64,000 bases of DNA from Gigantopelta aegis. Lineage: Eukaryota > Mollusca > Gastropoda > Neomphalida > Peltospiridae. Below are positions 11,221 to 29,066 of this stretch, in pieces; the first letter of the stretch is position 1, and every line of letters begins with the position of its first letter. The stretch lies in the NCBI RefSeq assembly GCF_016097555.1, contig NC_054702.1, positions 68,448,195-68,512,194 of the forward strand. Direction: 5' to 3'. The notes under the pieces were generated by a model. It had not been told where the DNA came from. It did not search any database and saw nothing but the letters and a program-made list of their open reading frames with translations. Both the position numbers and the translations under genes were made by a program.

Positions 11221-14200
11221 ATGTCGTTATTATTAACAAAGCAAATGCTGACTATTCCTGGGTGGAGGATTGAACAACGATATTCGCCAGGTGTTTTAAT
11301 AGGAAATTGGTCCGAAGAAAGACACAGGGTAGGTCAAAATACAATCGCGCAGGTGCCCCAAACAATAACACTGGGGGTGAAATATGCGTGTTATATCGTC
11401 CGTTGTCCTGTTTCGGTCAGGTTGCATCGTTTGTGCGCAACAGTACGTACATTTGAATATGTTTGACGAACTTGACTTTTGTATGGGGAAAGTAAACACA
11501 AACAGCAAAGAAACTTTCTTAGAAAGCAAGATTGAACTTTAACCACTCATAAACACGGCACATTTCTTAATACCTTTTTTCTATGATTTTGAAAGACTGT
11601 AATTTGAAAGAAAACTTAATTTTAAAAACTATTTTTGTCTGTTCTCAGCTGTACTGGTATCTGGTTATTGAGGTCACATGATTGTTACGGCGTGTGCTAG
11701 TAAAACTCTCTTTACAGATACTTGCCAAAAATATATGGTCCTTATATGTTTTAACGTAAACATATTTCTGGAGCTATCTGTTTATATATTTATTAAAACT
11801 CGGAATGCAGCTTATATTTTTTAACAAAACCATTTTACCATTATAAACATTCATTTGCTCAATTCATAACACCATACAGGGCCGGAGCCAGGATTTTTTG
11901 TTGGGAGGGGGGGGGGGGGGGGCAACAGTAGTTAATAGTCTAAAACTACTTAAACAGTAAAGAAGAGAATTTTCTTTAAGTTTCTATAATTTTTTTCACA
12001 CACACACACACCCTTACCCCCCACCCCACCCCACCCGATAGCTACGGCCCTGCCATTGCCAGTCATTGCAAGACATCATAATTGTTATATTCGTTTTCCT
12101 AAAATGTTGTCGGTTAATATTGGTTCTCGAGGACTCCATTTTGTAATTTGCCTTAAAATATTTAAAATATTTTTTATAAATTATTATAAGTGCATGTTTT
12201 GTTGAACAACATACATGTTTTGATAAAACACTGAAAAATGTTGTGTTGGAAAGTTTTTGCTATAAGCTATATACCACTATTAGGCACTAAACTTATCATT
12301 CACCAAAACAGGTTATGTAGGCTTAGTTAACAATATTTACTGGTGATGCATGGTACAGTTTTTGTCACACTTGCAGTAAACGTAGCTACTTAGTGGCCAG
12401 TTTAGTGCTTATGTGAAGCGTAAAAAAATACTAATAAAAAGGTACCTTAGGTATTTGAATAACAACTGTCTGTTTATAAATATTGATATGCTTAGAAAGA
12501 ATGCTTATGCTCACCGAAACTGGTTCATCCATGATGTACAATTCAGCATTACTCCCTTTGATTATTGATTGAGGGTATGCTTGGTATTTGATTTGAATAA
12601 CTTCTTTCTCTGTAAATCATAGGTCATATTTATTTATTTATTTAGTTGTAATTTTTTAATTAAAACAAATACATTGTGTATTTAAATTTTTAAATAAAAT
12701 TATTTATAAATAGCTTTAGTGAATATATGATTGCCTTTAAATCAACATGTTAATATTCAAATAATAAATGTTAAAAGTTAAAAGTTTGTTTTGTTTAACA
12801 ACAACACTAGAGCACATTGATTTATCAATTATCGGCTATTTGATAATTTAGACACATTGTAGTCTTAGAAAGGAAATCTGCAACATTTTTCCATTAGTAG
12901 CAAGGGATCTTTTATATGCACCATCCCACAGACAGGATAGCACATACCACAGCCTTTGATATACCAGTTGTGGTATAAAATAAAATTAATATACAGTAAT
13001 AAAAAATAAAAACAGTTAAAATCAAGTACCTATATGTATATTTTAAATATTCTATACCTTTTCTTTCTTCATATCAATAAATTATTACAGCCACTGTATT
13101 GTTATAGTGATTCAATTTAAATACATGTACTAGGATATGTTATATGTTAGAGGAAGTATTTTTTAACTTTGACTCATTAAAAATTTTCAGTATGCAAAAC
13201 AGAGATACCACCACAACAGCACTCACAGAACTGATTTCAGAAACTACGGCAGCAGTAAACCAGATGTCATCATACGGCGAGCAGGGGAACTGAGAAACGA
13301 GGGCTTGAGTCGGAAGCATCTCCTGAACCACCATGACGGAAACAAATACTCCAGCAATATGGTGTCCAGTTATGACGAGCATTTCAATGGCAGGTGGAAG
13401 GAGAATCCCAAGTTGACTAGGATGAGAACGTGGAATGGTCAAAGACTTCAGTGGGCCCCAGAGAAGTCCGATTTTCCATTACTCCGTAAGCATTTTAAAC
13501 ATATTTTTTGGTACATTTTGAAAATCACAGATGGAAATCGATGTTTGTTTAATGACACCCCAGCACATTTTAAACAAAAGGTATTACATTGTAGGTAATT
13601 TAACACAGGTGCAGATCTGGGGGGTGGGGGTGGGGTCGAGGGGGTCTGGACTCTCCTGTTCCCGATTTTTTTTTTTCCCCCCACTATTTTTAATGCATAT
13701 TGCATTCACTGGTAATACATAACGTCCATTTAAATAGTTGCATGTAGACACCCCGTTCCACAAAAGAAACTGGATGTGTACCTGATCTAACATGATTATT
13801 TTGATAGTAAAACCTGCTACAATGGCCACCTGTATTAATCAGTCACATGTGTTAGAATGTCACTTTTAGTATAAACTGACCTGTATTAAGCAGCTACCCC
13901 TCTTAAAAGGCCACTTTTCGATACTCCCTGTGGAGCCTATTTACCACGGGTCAATCTGATCCACTGGTCTGAACTGAGTCGATTTCAGTCAGACTGGACA
14001 CAGGTTTGACTGTTCATAGCTCACCTAATGCGCAATCTGTCTAGGATGAATCCCCAGTGGTGAGCCCATTAGGTTATTTCTCATTCCTGCCAATGCACCA
14101 CAACTGGTATATCACAGGCTTATAAAAAAATCCTTTGCTACTGTGTTGCGTTATACTTTGACATGTTCACATATTACAAAGGTTTCAAGCATGTCCGCCC

Positions 14201-14701
14201 AGGTTCGGTCTCTGGAAGGCCAGGGGCCCAATCCGGGCAGACCTTTGCTACTAATGGATAAATGTAGTGGGTTTCCTCTCTAAGACTATATGTCAAAATT
14301 ATTAAATGTTTGACAACCAATAGCTGATGACTAATAAATCATTGTGCTCTAGTTGTGTCGATAAACAAAACAAACTTTTTGACATGTGATCGGTTCATTA
14401 TTTATCAAATATTTGTTTTGCAGATGAACCAACAAATTTTGGACTGTGGACCGAAAAGCAAAAGAAATGGGAAATGCCGATGGAACAAACACAGCTGGGA
14501 GATTATAATACTACATACGAAGTATCGTATACAGAATTGCCGTTTCAAGTACTTGCTAAAGAGCGGTGTGCCAACCCAAAAGCGCAGTCATCAACATTGC
14601 ACAAATACAATCACACAAACGAGAATCTCAATTTGAGAAATGTCACAGCTCTTAAGTTGCCAGAGAAGGTTGAAAACAAGCTGGTAGAGGTCTCCTGTTG
14701 A
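11221..14701 (+). CDS. CFAP107: CFAP107 (C1orf158), ciliary microtubule inner protein
   Basis: Three exons: 11221-11328, 13191-13485 and 14424-14701 (TGA 14699-14701). Together they give 681 nt, 226 residues, with donors GTAGGT and GTAAGC and CAG acceptors. In vertebrates CFAP107 is a microtubule inner protein of ciliary doublets. Exon 1 has PGWRIEQRYSPGVLIGNWSE, matching the human N-terminal PSWQIETKYSTKVLTGNW. Exon 2 carries SRKHLLNHHD, SSYDEHFN and RTWNGQRLQWAPEKSDFPLL, the family's strongest block. Exon 3 continues EPTNFGLWTEK. The length is a little over the human protein. ATG 11221 is chosen because a second ATG (11245) would leave only a few residues before the conserved block; the frame is open upstream to 11050. 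Half X-boxes AGCAAC (11125) and GTTACC (11143) lie upstream, but no full X-box. Confidence 0.93.
11878..12052. mobile_element. G-tract MITE in CFAP107 intron 1
   Basis: Ends CAGGGCCGGAGCC and, reversed, CAGGGCCGTAGC, in the style of hAT-type MITEs. The interior has a G16-18 run and a C-rich part. No clear target duplication. Confidence 0.6.
12053..12779. other. AT-rich CFAP107 intron 1 sequence
   Basis: I see no exon or recognised repeat here. Confidence 0.5.
12780..12978 (-). mobile_element. SINE, tail B, truncated
   Basis: On minus. Reads on plus as GTTTTGTTTAACAACAACAC, CTAGAGCACATTGATTTAT, then TAGCAAGGGATCTTTTATAT and CACAGACAGGATAGCACATA. Truncated before the head. Confidence 0.85.
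13604..13695. repeat. G-rich / pyrimidine segment
   Basis: GGGGGGTGGGGGTGGGG on the left and TTTTTTTTTCCCCCC on the right: a G-tract MITE-like insert in CFAP107 intron 2. Confidence 0.5.
14040..14378 (+). mobile_element. SINE, tail B, with an internal insertion
   Basis: Body at 14060-14142 and tail at 14275-14378 (GTTTGACAACCAATAGCTGA ... TCGATAAACAAAACAAAC). The body is interrupted by a roughly 110-bp piece (about 14143-14245) containing GCCAGGGGCCCAATCCGGGC, flanked by CCTTTGCTACT repeats. That points to a later retroposed insertion of another short element on minus. Confidence 0.75.
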
Positions 14702-14879
14702 TTACATCTTCTGATAAGTAATTCTCTTCAACCTGCCATCAGCAGGCCTATGTGGGTCATGTATGTTTTGTTCATTTGACAAAAAAGGTTACTTTGCAAA
14801 TATAGAGTTAAACTTCTCAAAGGAAAAAACATTACACATTTTCTACATTTGTTGTTAATGCCTAGTGTATCCAGTCCTC

Positions 14880-15320
14880 AAGTCATATGATTATTTGACA
14901 GCTCTCAAAACATTGTACAATCTGACAGTTCTCAAAACATACTGTAGAATTTGACAACTCTCAAACCATATTGTAGAATCTGACATCTCATAAAACATAC
15001 TGTAGAATCTGACAGTTTGCAAAACATACTGTAGAATCTGAAAGCTGGTAGAACATAATGTACACTCTGACAGCTCTCAAAACATATTGTAGAATTTGAT
15101 AGTTCACAAAACATATTGTAAAATCTGACAATTCACAAAACATTGTAAAATCTGACAGTTGGCAAAGCATACTGTAGAATCTGACAGTTCACAAAACATA
15201 ATGTAAAATCTGACAGCTCGCAAAACATACTGTAGAATTTGACAGCTCGTGAAACATACCATAACATCTGACAACTCTCAAAATATATTGTAGAATTTGA
15301 CAGCTCGCAAAAACATACTG
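14880..15320. repeat. 29-30-bp minisatellite downstream of CFAP107
   Basis: About 14 units of a consensus like ACAGCTCTCAAAACATACTG + TAGAATCTG. More units resume at 15793-15890, after an inserted element (15329-15792). Confidence 0.95.
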
Positions 15321-15328
15321 TAAAATCC

Positions 15329-15792
15329 ATAAGTGTACAAGATGGGGGCACAGGGTGGGAGGTGGGGGCAACTGCCCCCTAGTCCTGGAGCAAAACTTAA
15401 AATATGGGTAAAAATGATACAGATATTCAGGCAAAAATGATACAGATATTCAGGCAAAAATGATACAGATATTCAGGCAAAAATTACACAGATATTCAGG
15501 TAAAAATTACACAGATATTCAGGCAAAAATGATACAGATATTCAGGCAAAATGTGCTAATCTGAGATCTTTTTACCATGTATTTTCATCATTCTACCCTC
15601 ACAATTAGTTGTATTCCATGTAAAAATGCATAGTGGTTCGTTTGCAATCCTATATACCTGTTTGGTAGTAATGCTAATATGAATAAATCTTGTTATGCAG
15701 ATTCGGGCATTTTGGTTTAATTCTGGCAAAAGCCAGCCTGCCTTCCCCCCCCCCCCCCCCCCCTACAAAATTGGGAGCCCGTATGCCTATGG
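15329..15792 (+). mobile_element. hAT-like non-autonomous element, copy 1
   Basis: Ends ATAAGTGTACAAGATG and, reversed, CCATAGGCATACGGGCTCCC. Flanked by TAAAATCC / CAAAATCC (8 bp, one mismatch). Contains GGAGCAAAACTTAAAATATG, TAGTGGTTCGTTTGCAA and a C18 run near 15746. Internally expanded by a 23-bp tandem repeat (15407-15545). Confidence 0.85.
15407..15545. repeat. 23-bp tandem repeat inside the hAT-like element
   Basis: About six units of ATTCAGGCAAAAATGATACA + GAT. The other copies of the element have only one or two units. Confidence 0.9.
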
Positions 15793-15999
15793 CAAAATCC
15801 GACAGCTATCAAAACATACTGTAGAATTTGACAGCTCTCAAACCATATTATAGAATCTGACAGTTATCAAAACATACTGTAAAATCTAACTGATCTTAAA
15901 CTAAATATTATAGTATCTATTACTCCACCGTTATTGCACAATCTGAGTGACACCCCTCTAAGTTTATTGTAGAATCTGACTGGCCAGAGTAGAAGTGGC

Positions 16000-16450
16000 A
16001 TTTGCCGGGACAGTAAGATTTAAAAAAATTATTCTTTAAAGAGACATTTTCTGACAGCTTTACATTTGCCTGGACAGTAAGAATTAAAAAATGTATTCTT
16101 TAAAGAGACATTTTCTGACAGCTTTACATTTGCCTGGACAGTAAGAATTAAAAAATGTATTCTTTAAAGAGACATTTTCTGACAGCTTTACATTTGCCGG
16201 GACAGTAAGATTAAAAAAATTGATTCTTAAAACAGACATTTTCTGACAGCTTTACATTTGCCTGGACAGTAAGAATTAAAAAATTATTCTTTAAAGAGAC
16301 ATTTTCTGACAGCTTTACATTTGCCAGGACAGTAAGATTAAACAAATTGATTCTTAAAACAGACATTTTCTGACAGCTTGACATTTGCCTGGACAGTAAG
16401 ATTAAAAAAAATTGATTCTTTAAATTAAAGAGACATTTCCTGACAGCTTA
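16000..16450. repeat. 62-bp minisatellite
   Basis: Seven units built on GACATTTTCTGACAGCTTTA and CATTTGCCTGGACAGTAAGA, joined by an A/T-rich TTAAAAAAT-ATTCTTTAAAGA part. Confidence 0.95.
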
Positions 16451-18944
16451 CATGACATTAAGACTGTATGCATTGAAGACACTAGCAATGATGGGGGATA
16501 TAAGTCTAGATGACAACAAACCATGAATGTTGCTTATTTCCCATGAATCTTATGTAGATTGTAATATGGTATGAAATCCAGATAAATGTAAAAAGAAATG
16601 CAAATAACTGGTACTTATTTTGACAATATCTTTTTACTTGGATATTGGTTTCTTAGTACTTACTAGTACATAAAAAAAGTTGCATAAGAAAGATTATGTA
16701 AACTGGTGTTAGGTCAGGTCTAGTATAATTGCTTAAAAGATAACAGTCCACAGTATTAATAATAGTTATTTTTTATTACAGTAGTTTTAGACCCACCACA
16801 GTATTAAGTATTTTAATGTGTCTTGTTGCTTAACAGTATTGAAGTTCACCTATTTATATCACAGATTAGTAAAATGTGCAACTTTTTATTATTATTATTA
16901 TTTATATTGTGTTTTACTTGCAAATCATTAACTTATTGTTCTTACATATTTATATAACAGGTAAGTATAACAATAGTTGTATATACCATAAAAATTTGAT
17001 ATTTTTTTAATTAGTCAAACTCCTCTAAACTGGACCCTCAGTAAACCTGAATTCCTTCAAAAGTGGAAAATTTTCACTATCCGTTTAAAATATCACTACA
17101 GAAATGAACCTCTTTAAATTGGATACGCCTTATCACTGGACTTTTTACTTGGTCTTATGTGTCAGAGTTTTATTTCTAAAATTTGACTTGATACCCATGG
17201 CTTTTACTTTGCAAAAAAAAGGGAATTTTCAGGTTCATTTTAAAAACTTAGTTAAAATTTAAAAGAGTAATGTTATGGGTGAGGGAAGGGGTGTTTGTCA
17301 AGTGTTGTGTTTCGTTTTAAAAAGTATATCTTTATATAGTAATAAAAAAGGAATTAGTTACATTCAGATTGGGAATTTTTGAGTCCAAATTGGGAATAAA
17401 AAAAGACATAGCCTTTTGTGAATGGTGGGGAATGATGCGGATTATCAGAGTCTAGAAACATAGGTAATAAAACTCTGTGTGTCTAGTTTAGATGGGTTTT
17501 ACTGTACCTGTGAAAAGAACTATTAAAGGCACTGATCCTAGGATAGTTTTGAAATAGTTTATACTGTTAAATTGTACATTTCTTACAATAGCTTGCTTAA
17601 AGTATTAATTTTGGCAATGCCAATGTTTTCCTGGTTGTTCTGCTGTTTTTAGTAGTGCAAAATTAATTTTATATCAAACAGAAAATGAATGTAGTCAGGA
17701 ATTGGGGAATGTTACCTTTAAGATTCTAAATGGAGAGCTTTTGTATTTAAATAATTTAGGACAAGGGTGGGGTTCATAAATTGTAAAAGGAATTAATTTC
17801 TTTAAAAGAGGGCTTATAATTCACTACCCTTGGATCGGTTTCCGAAAAATACTTAAGATTTAAACACATTGCTTGCAATTATTATTTTAAATAGCATGTG
17901 TATCCCAAACTGTGATATGCTTTTTGGCAATGTATGCGTTTTGTGGTGTAATGTCGTTATTTTATTTTGAGCAAGTAATATCTTGGTGTTTTGTATATTG
18001 TTTTGTGAATAACTCAATTTGAATTCCACTGTCTCATTTTTTGTTAAATGATTTTTTTTAAAATAAAATTTGTCTTTGTTTTTTACATAGAATATATTCA
18101 GTTATTACAACAACAATACAATCTAATAACAGTATTAAGTCTTTTTGTTAATTGTGCTACATTTTTAATATTCTTTGATGAAAGTGAAAATGAAATATGC
18201 TAAAGTAAATAAATATTAAGATTATACAGTTATATATTTTTAATAATGCGTGCAATTATGTTGTACTGTAGATTTACTTTGTGCCAGTACTTTTTTAAAT
18301 TAAAAATGTAGACAAGTACATTTGTATATTGCTTTAAAATGAAATATGTTTCATGCACAGCTAACCAAACATTTGACCTTGATAAATCTTGTAACCCCTG
18401 CTAGATAATACAATTATTCCTACAATTCTTCCAATTTTTATTAAAATGTCTGTTGTAATTTTACATGTACATAATGCTTTATGTATTAAAATAAATTATG
18501 GGTTGCATTATTCAGTTTCTTTATGCATCTCCATTTCTTCGTGTTTTTTGTTACTTTTTCACTTCACTTGTTAAAATGATGTTCTTATTTTTTTATATCG
18601 TTAATGACTGTATAATACTGAAAATCTGTTTAAATTTAAAGTTTTTCTTAATCATTTGAAAATATTGTTATTATTATTTAAAATACCATATAATATCAAA
18701 GCTGTGATATGCATTTTTGGCAGATGTACGTATTGTAAATATAAATGGGTTATTGCAGTTTTATTTTGATCCAATAACATCCATTGTTGCTTTTTTGTTT
18801 TTATGTAAATAAATACATTTTAATTATAGATGTATTGTTTGTTATATAATGTTTTCTTCTGAACTACCTTGTATTTTCTAATATTCTTTGTTAAAGCCTA
18901 AATACATACAGGTATATCATTCTTCATTTGTTTATATTTTTGTT
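16451..18944. other. Long AT-rich region without a recognised gene
   Basis: No open frame over 60 codons and no recognised exon. It could be distal 3' UTR of CFAP107 or intergenic DNA. About 17009-17170 has AAACTCCTCTAAACTGGACC and related motifs of a decayed pogo-type MITE. Confidence 0.5.
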
Positions 18945-19087
18945 TATATCTAATTGTGGTTCAAGCATGCTGTCCTGGACCCCAGCTCTCTGAGCTGACT
19001 GTCTAATGCTCTAAGTGGTTAGTGAGAGGGATATTGGTATAAGTAGATGCAGCATTATGCCAAGTACCATCTCACTGGGTCAAAGTT
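18945..19087 (-). mobile_element. SINE, head 3, degenerate
   Basis: On plus reads GGTTCAAGCATGCTGTCCTG, GTGGTTAGTGAGAGGG and CCATCTCACTGGGTC: the reverse of the head-3 SINEs at 49215 and 54060. Confidence 0.7.
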
Positions 19088-19812
19088 CAAAGTTCAAAGT
19101 TCCAACAATTTTAAATAGAATGCTGCCATGCCTGCCATTGTCCAGATTTGTGACAGAATTTCATGATAAATAGTGCTAGTAAGTTCTTGTAAATTGAGTT
19201 TAACAAGTATCAGTGGTCAAGATGCTTTTGTACTTGAAACGTGTGGGTAACACAAACATTAGCATGGATTTGTCTTGTGTGGAACAAGGGTATTGGGGAC
19301 CCTTTATGTTATATTTCAAACATGGGCGTAGGAAGCAGGGGACCTGGGGTAGGCACTCCCCACTTTCCGTGAAGCCGGAGGGGTTGGTATGTATGATACG
19401 TTTCGTGAGGCCAGAAAGGATTTAATTATCCCTTGCGCCAGTGCGTTAATATCTGTGTATGTAACACTAACATTCAACCTCGACATACATACAATATACA
19501 TCAATAAAAACTAGCCAGTGCCCACTGTTTCATGCACGTAAGCAGGATCGACCGCGTAGATTGTAGACCCCAAGCATGTGGTTGAGTTAAAGGGCATTCT
19601 TTTTATGGATACCTCGATAGCTCAGAACATACATACATACATATATTTTATATATACACATGTATATATATTAATCGCTTTTAGCCGGTTCGAACTCCCA
19701 AGAAACCGTACTCGCCTGTAGGATCCCCTGCATAATCCCAGCACACTGCCTGTATATTATGCCATACTCGGTGCACGTGTACATACAGTAATTGCTGTAG
19801 AATAAAAGTGTT
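19088..19812. other. Intergenic DNA, mixed repeat fragments
   Basis: No gene. Contains GGGCGTAGGAAGCAGGGG (also near 32335 and 63195), an ACAT microsatellite near 19628 and a weak tRNA-like GGTTCGAACTCCC near 19686 that does not fold into a convincing tRNA gene. Confidence 0.5.
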
Positions 19813-20345
19813 TCAAGGAAGGAAATGTTTTTTTAACGACGCACTCAACACATTTTATTTATGGTTATACATGGGCGTACATAGGGGGTACATGGGGGGG
19901 GGGGGGTTCGATGGGTTCGACCGAACCCCCCCTGAAATCGCTTTTTTTATAATTTAATATATCTGACATTATTATATTTACTCAACATAGAAATATATGC
20001 CCAATATCTCTGCAATCTATTTTGGAACCCCCTTTTTTAAAATCCTATGTATTGGAACCCCCCTTTTCAAAATCCTATGTACGCCCATGTTATATGGCGT
20101 CAGACATATATCTTTAAGAACCACACATATATAGAGAGAGCAAACCCGCTGTCGCCACTTCATGGGTTACTCTTTTCGATCAGCAGCAAAGGATCTTTCA
20201 TATGCACCATCCCACAGACAGGATAGTACATACCACGGCCTTTGCTACACCTGTTGTAGAGCACTGGCTGGAATGAGAAATAGCCCAATGTGGCCACCGA
20301 CGAAAATCGATCCTAAACCGACCGCGCTTCAAGCGAGCGCTTTGC
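19813..20345 (-). mobile_element. SINE, head 2 / tail A, with nested foldback MITE
   Basis: Tail at 19813-19870, body and head at 20093-20345. The head B-box is seen on plus as AAAATCGATCCTAAACCGAC. The SINE ends about 40 nt before the start codon of the first GLYAT-like gene. It is split by the element 19873-20092. Confidence 0.9.
19873..20092. mobile_element. MITE nested in the SINE
   Basis: Terminal inverted repeats CATGGGCGTACATAGG / CCTATGTACGCCCATG, flanked by TTATA. Internal G12 run, GGTTCGACCGAACCCCCC, and a duplicated TGGAACCCCC-AAAATCCTATGTA end. About 220 bp. Confidence 0.85.
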
Positions 20346-20385
20346 CACTAAAAACGAAAAACAAGTGTTTCGAAGATCAAGCTAT

Positions 20386-25403
<5,018 letters not shown>

Positions 25404-26177
25404 GGTGTTTTTGTCCAAGATCTGTTTGAGTGGACATCCAGCTGATCTCAGACTGAAGAATGTTAAATATTTCACACGTAGAGACTTGAAATGAGTGAGC
25501 CATCTATATCATGGATGGTTAAGATCTGTTTTCAGAGTGGATATCCAGTTGAACTCCAATTGAAGAATTTTAAATATTTCACACGTAGAGACTTTTTTCT
25601 TTCTTTAAATCTTGAATTTTTATGTTGATGTTGATCATCACTTTGTTTGCATTACCACAGTTTGACACCCAATAGCCGATGTATTTTTCGTGCTGGGGTG
25701 TCGTTAAACATTCATTGATTCATTCATTCATTATTTTAAAAGTAAGATGCCTACCGGTCGACTACTATATAATGTTTCAGTGGGCCGTGATACTGCAAAG
25801 CAAACATGTATGACATTGCAAGTTTATTCGAGGACAACGTACAGCTCTAAAGTTTATATTTAGATCCAATATTTGTCTCTTTGTATCTACAGTATTTTAT
25901 ATTTTACCAACTCATTCTGTATGGCTCATGTTTGTTCTGTATGGTTCGTTTTTCATCGCACTATATAATTCATATTTGAGTTTAAAATGTAGATCTGTCT
26001 GATTATATCATCTAATGACTAAATAATTAAGTGTTTATAACAGAGAGCTCGAACACGTGTATACTAAGCAAGTGGACATGTTTTGGCTTTTTTGACATAC
26101 ATATCTTATGTACGATAGATAACTAGTACTACTCAGGTCTTCATTTTGACCTCATTTGTATACCACTTATTGTAAGC

Positions 26178-26454
26178 ATAAGCGTACGAGACAGGGGGCG
26201 GGGGTAGTTGTTCCGCCCACCTAAATCTGGAGCAAACCCTCAAATTCGGGCAAAAATTATAGAGATATTAGAGTAAAATGTGCTAACTTGAGACATTTTC
26301 ACCATATATTTCCATAATTCTACTCAAAATTAGTTATAATCCATGTAAAATGCGTAGTGGTTCGTTTGCAACCCTATATGGATGTTTGGTAGTAATACTA
26401 ATAATATGAATAAATGTTGTTAACCAGATTCGGGCATTTTCGTTTAATTCGGGC

Positions 26455-26460
<6 letters not shown>
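26178..26460 (+). mobile_element. hAT-like non-autonomous element, copy 2
   Basis: Starts CATAAGCGTACGAGACAGGG and runs through GGAGCAAACCCTCAAATTCG and TAGTGGTTCGTTTGCAA. The right end is lost in the CA microsatellite. Confidence 0.8.
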
Positions 26461-26518
<58 letters not shown>

Positions 26519-26570
26519 CAGAGAGACAGAGACACACATACACACTCACAGAAACACACACAGACACACA
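26460..26570. repeat. (CA)n(GA)n microsatellite at the duplication junction
   Basis: Separates unit A from unit B. The equivalent in unit B is at 30620-30719, where the GA part is much longer. Confidence 0.95.
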
Positions 26571-26649
26571 CCAAATTAACACTTGAGTATGTATGTTCTG
26601 ATGTTTGGTTACGCGTTGCTTCAGCTATACCTTTGTTCTCCTAACACAG

Positions 26650-27897
26650 TGCCAGTACGTAAACGCTTTGTGTAGCGTCTTCTGTCAGGATGAAACAGCA
26701 TTCAAGATGATGTTGGAACAACCCATTGCTCTAAACTGGTCTTGACGAATACTGTTTGAAGGTCTGGTTGTGTTTGTCAAGCCCTGTCTATCAGTCATAT
26801 CCATTTTATTTCATCAGTTTCGTTAATCCATTAATATGTCCATGGTCCATACATGCATCTATCCATTTGAGTATCTATCCAAGTATCTACGTATCCATCC
26901 ATCCATCCATCCATCCATCCATCTATCCATCCTCCCTGTCATCGTCTATCCATCTATACATCCATCCATCTATACACCCATCCATCTATCTGTCTACTAT
27001 CTATCTATCAATCTATCTATCGTCCGTCCGTCCGTCCGTCCATCCATCCATCCATCCATCCATACATACATCCACCCAAATCCATCCATCCATCTATCTA
27101 TATAGATATATCTTATATTTATCTATCTATATAGATATATCTTATATTTTATTTATCTGTATGTCTATTGATATGTCTGTCTGTCTGCCTGTCTGTCTAT
27201 GTCTGGTTCAATGGGCCGTGCAAGCTACCTCGCCATGTCAAGGAATAGGGTAACGCCGTGATATGAACTCAATGTTTTCTATTTTAGTAATCGACATACA
27301 GTTGTTGGACATTGTAAAAGAGACGGGCAGAAGAGTTGGCTCTCGGGTTCACGGAGAAGAAGGTTCCAGCCAAATTCTGCAAGTTACTTCTGATTCTCTG
27401 GTCGTTGTGTATGTTTATTTTATTTTTGTTGAACTCTGTGTTATTCTTCTTCAAAATGTTACGGTTCACTTGCCAATCCTTAACCACCACTACTACTATT
27501 CCTACTAGTATTACCAATATTACCATTACTACTGCTGCTCGTGCTGGTGCTACCGCCACTACTACTATCGCGGCACTATTGCCACCACCGCCACCACGAC
27601 GACGACGACCACTACTACTACTACTGGTGGTGGTGGTGGTGGTGCTACTTCGTACTTATATTACTACTGTTGCTTCCACCAGCACTACTACTACTTTACT
27701 AATACTACTACTACAGTGAAACCCATCTAAACCGGACATCCTTGGAACCAAGACAAATGTCTGGTTTAAGAGGGATCCGGTTTAGAGAGGTTAAGTTCTG
27801 TCCTGGTTTTTAAAAAGGGACTCTGTAAAGCATCCGGTTTTGAGGGAATTCCGGTTTACAGAGGGTCCGGTTTTGAGAGGTTTCACTGTACTACTAT

Positions 27898-27958
<61 letters not shown>

Positions 27959-28557
27959 GTTGCTTCTACTACTGCTACTGCTTGCAGCTACTGCTGTTTT
28001 CACTACAACTTCTCTGTTGCAAATACTATTAAAAATATTACAACTACGATTAACACTGCGACAGTTACTAATACTACTAACATACTACTACTAATAGTAC
28101 TAGTACAAATGATAGCCATTAATATTTTATAATATATCTTTGCAGACCAGTTCCTGAACATCTGAACATGAAATCGTTAGAGTCTCGTAATGAGGTGGTA
28201 GAAACCATCACAGGCAACTGGCCATACACATCTCCTGGTATTCCCGGTCTCGTAAAGCAATTGTTAGATTCCTTCCCCTCTCGGTGCCTGGTGGACAAGG
28301 AAGATAACCTCATTGGCTACGCATTGGGGCAGTCTTGGGGTTCGCTGGGGATGTTGTTTGTTAGACCGGAGTACAGGGGACGAGGGTATGGCAGGGTGAT
28401 CATATCTCAGCTGGCAAATGTTTACGTCACGAACGGACAAAGTTCTGTTGTTTGTATTTATGAGAGTAACCCGGCTTCAAAAAGGTTGCATAAGAAACTT
28501 GGGTTCAAGCTAATTCCCGAACTGTGTGTGTCATGGTTGACTATGGTTCCGGTTTAA
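26650..28557 (+). pseudogene. Glycine N-acyltransferase-like partial copy (exons 3-5)
   Basis: Exon 3 equivalent 26650-26761, exon 4 27288-27408 and exon 5 28146-28557, all with splice sites kept. There is no exon 1 or 2 between 25403 and 26650. In exon 3 the CGA of gene 1 is TGA (26743-26745), giving WS-stop instead of WSRR. Exons 4-5 stay open; exon 5 differs from gene 1 by about six residues (for example D to Y in VCIDES, H-E-K-L to H-K-K-L) and keeps RPEYRGRGYG. Most simply this is a recent partial duplicate that cannot make a whole enzyme alone. Because phases match, exons 4-5 could still be used as an alternative 3' end by transcripts from gene 1; that is inference. Confidence 0.85.
27714..27888. 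mobile_element. pogo/Tigger-type MITE, copy 2 (by duplication)
   Basis: Same element as 24542-24715, at the same place in unit B, flanked by TA. It was copied by the tandem duplication, not by an independent insertion. Confidence 0.85.
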
Positions 28558-28968
28558 GGTGTTTTTGTCCAAGATCTGTTTGAGTGGACATTCAGCTGAT
28601 CTCAGACTGAAGAATGTTAAATATTTCACACGTAGAGACTTGAAATGAGTGAGCCATCTATATCATGGATGGTTAAGATCTGTTTTCAGAGTGGACATCC
28701 AGTTGAACTCCAATTGAAGAATTTTAAATATTTCACACGTAGAGACGTGAACTTAGTTTGCAACCTGTATCGTTGTTGACTATCGTTCCAGTTTCATGGT
28801 TTCTGTTTTGGAAGGGTTTCTTTTAGAGAGTGCATTCATTTAAAATCTGGACTACGTAGTGTAAAAAATGTCTTGTTCTATAATGAATATTAGGCCTAAT
28901 ATATATGTATCCGACTCAGCATGAAAAATGTATACACAGATACAGAATATATATATAGAGAGAGATAT

Positions 28969-28974
<6 letters not shown>

Positions 28975-29064
<90 letters not shown>
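28975..29064. repeat. (AC)n(AG)n microsatellite
   Basis: Pure AC then AG dinucleotides. Confidence 0.95.

Positions 29065-29066
<2 letters not shown>

Noticed and set aside
13448-13705. Minus-strand open frame opposite CFAP107 exon 2
   Set aside because: Shadow frame crossing an exon boundary and a G-rich insert.
26756-27253. 165-codon open frame rich in Ile/His/Pro/Ser
   Set aside because: Translation of ATCC and CCGT tetranucleotide repeats in duplicated intron 3.
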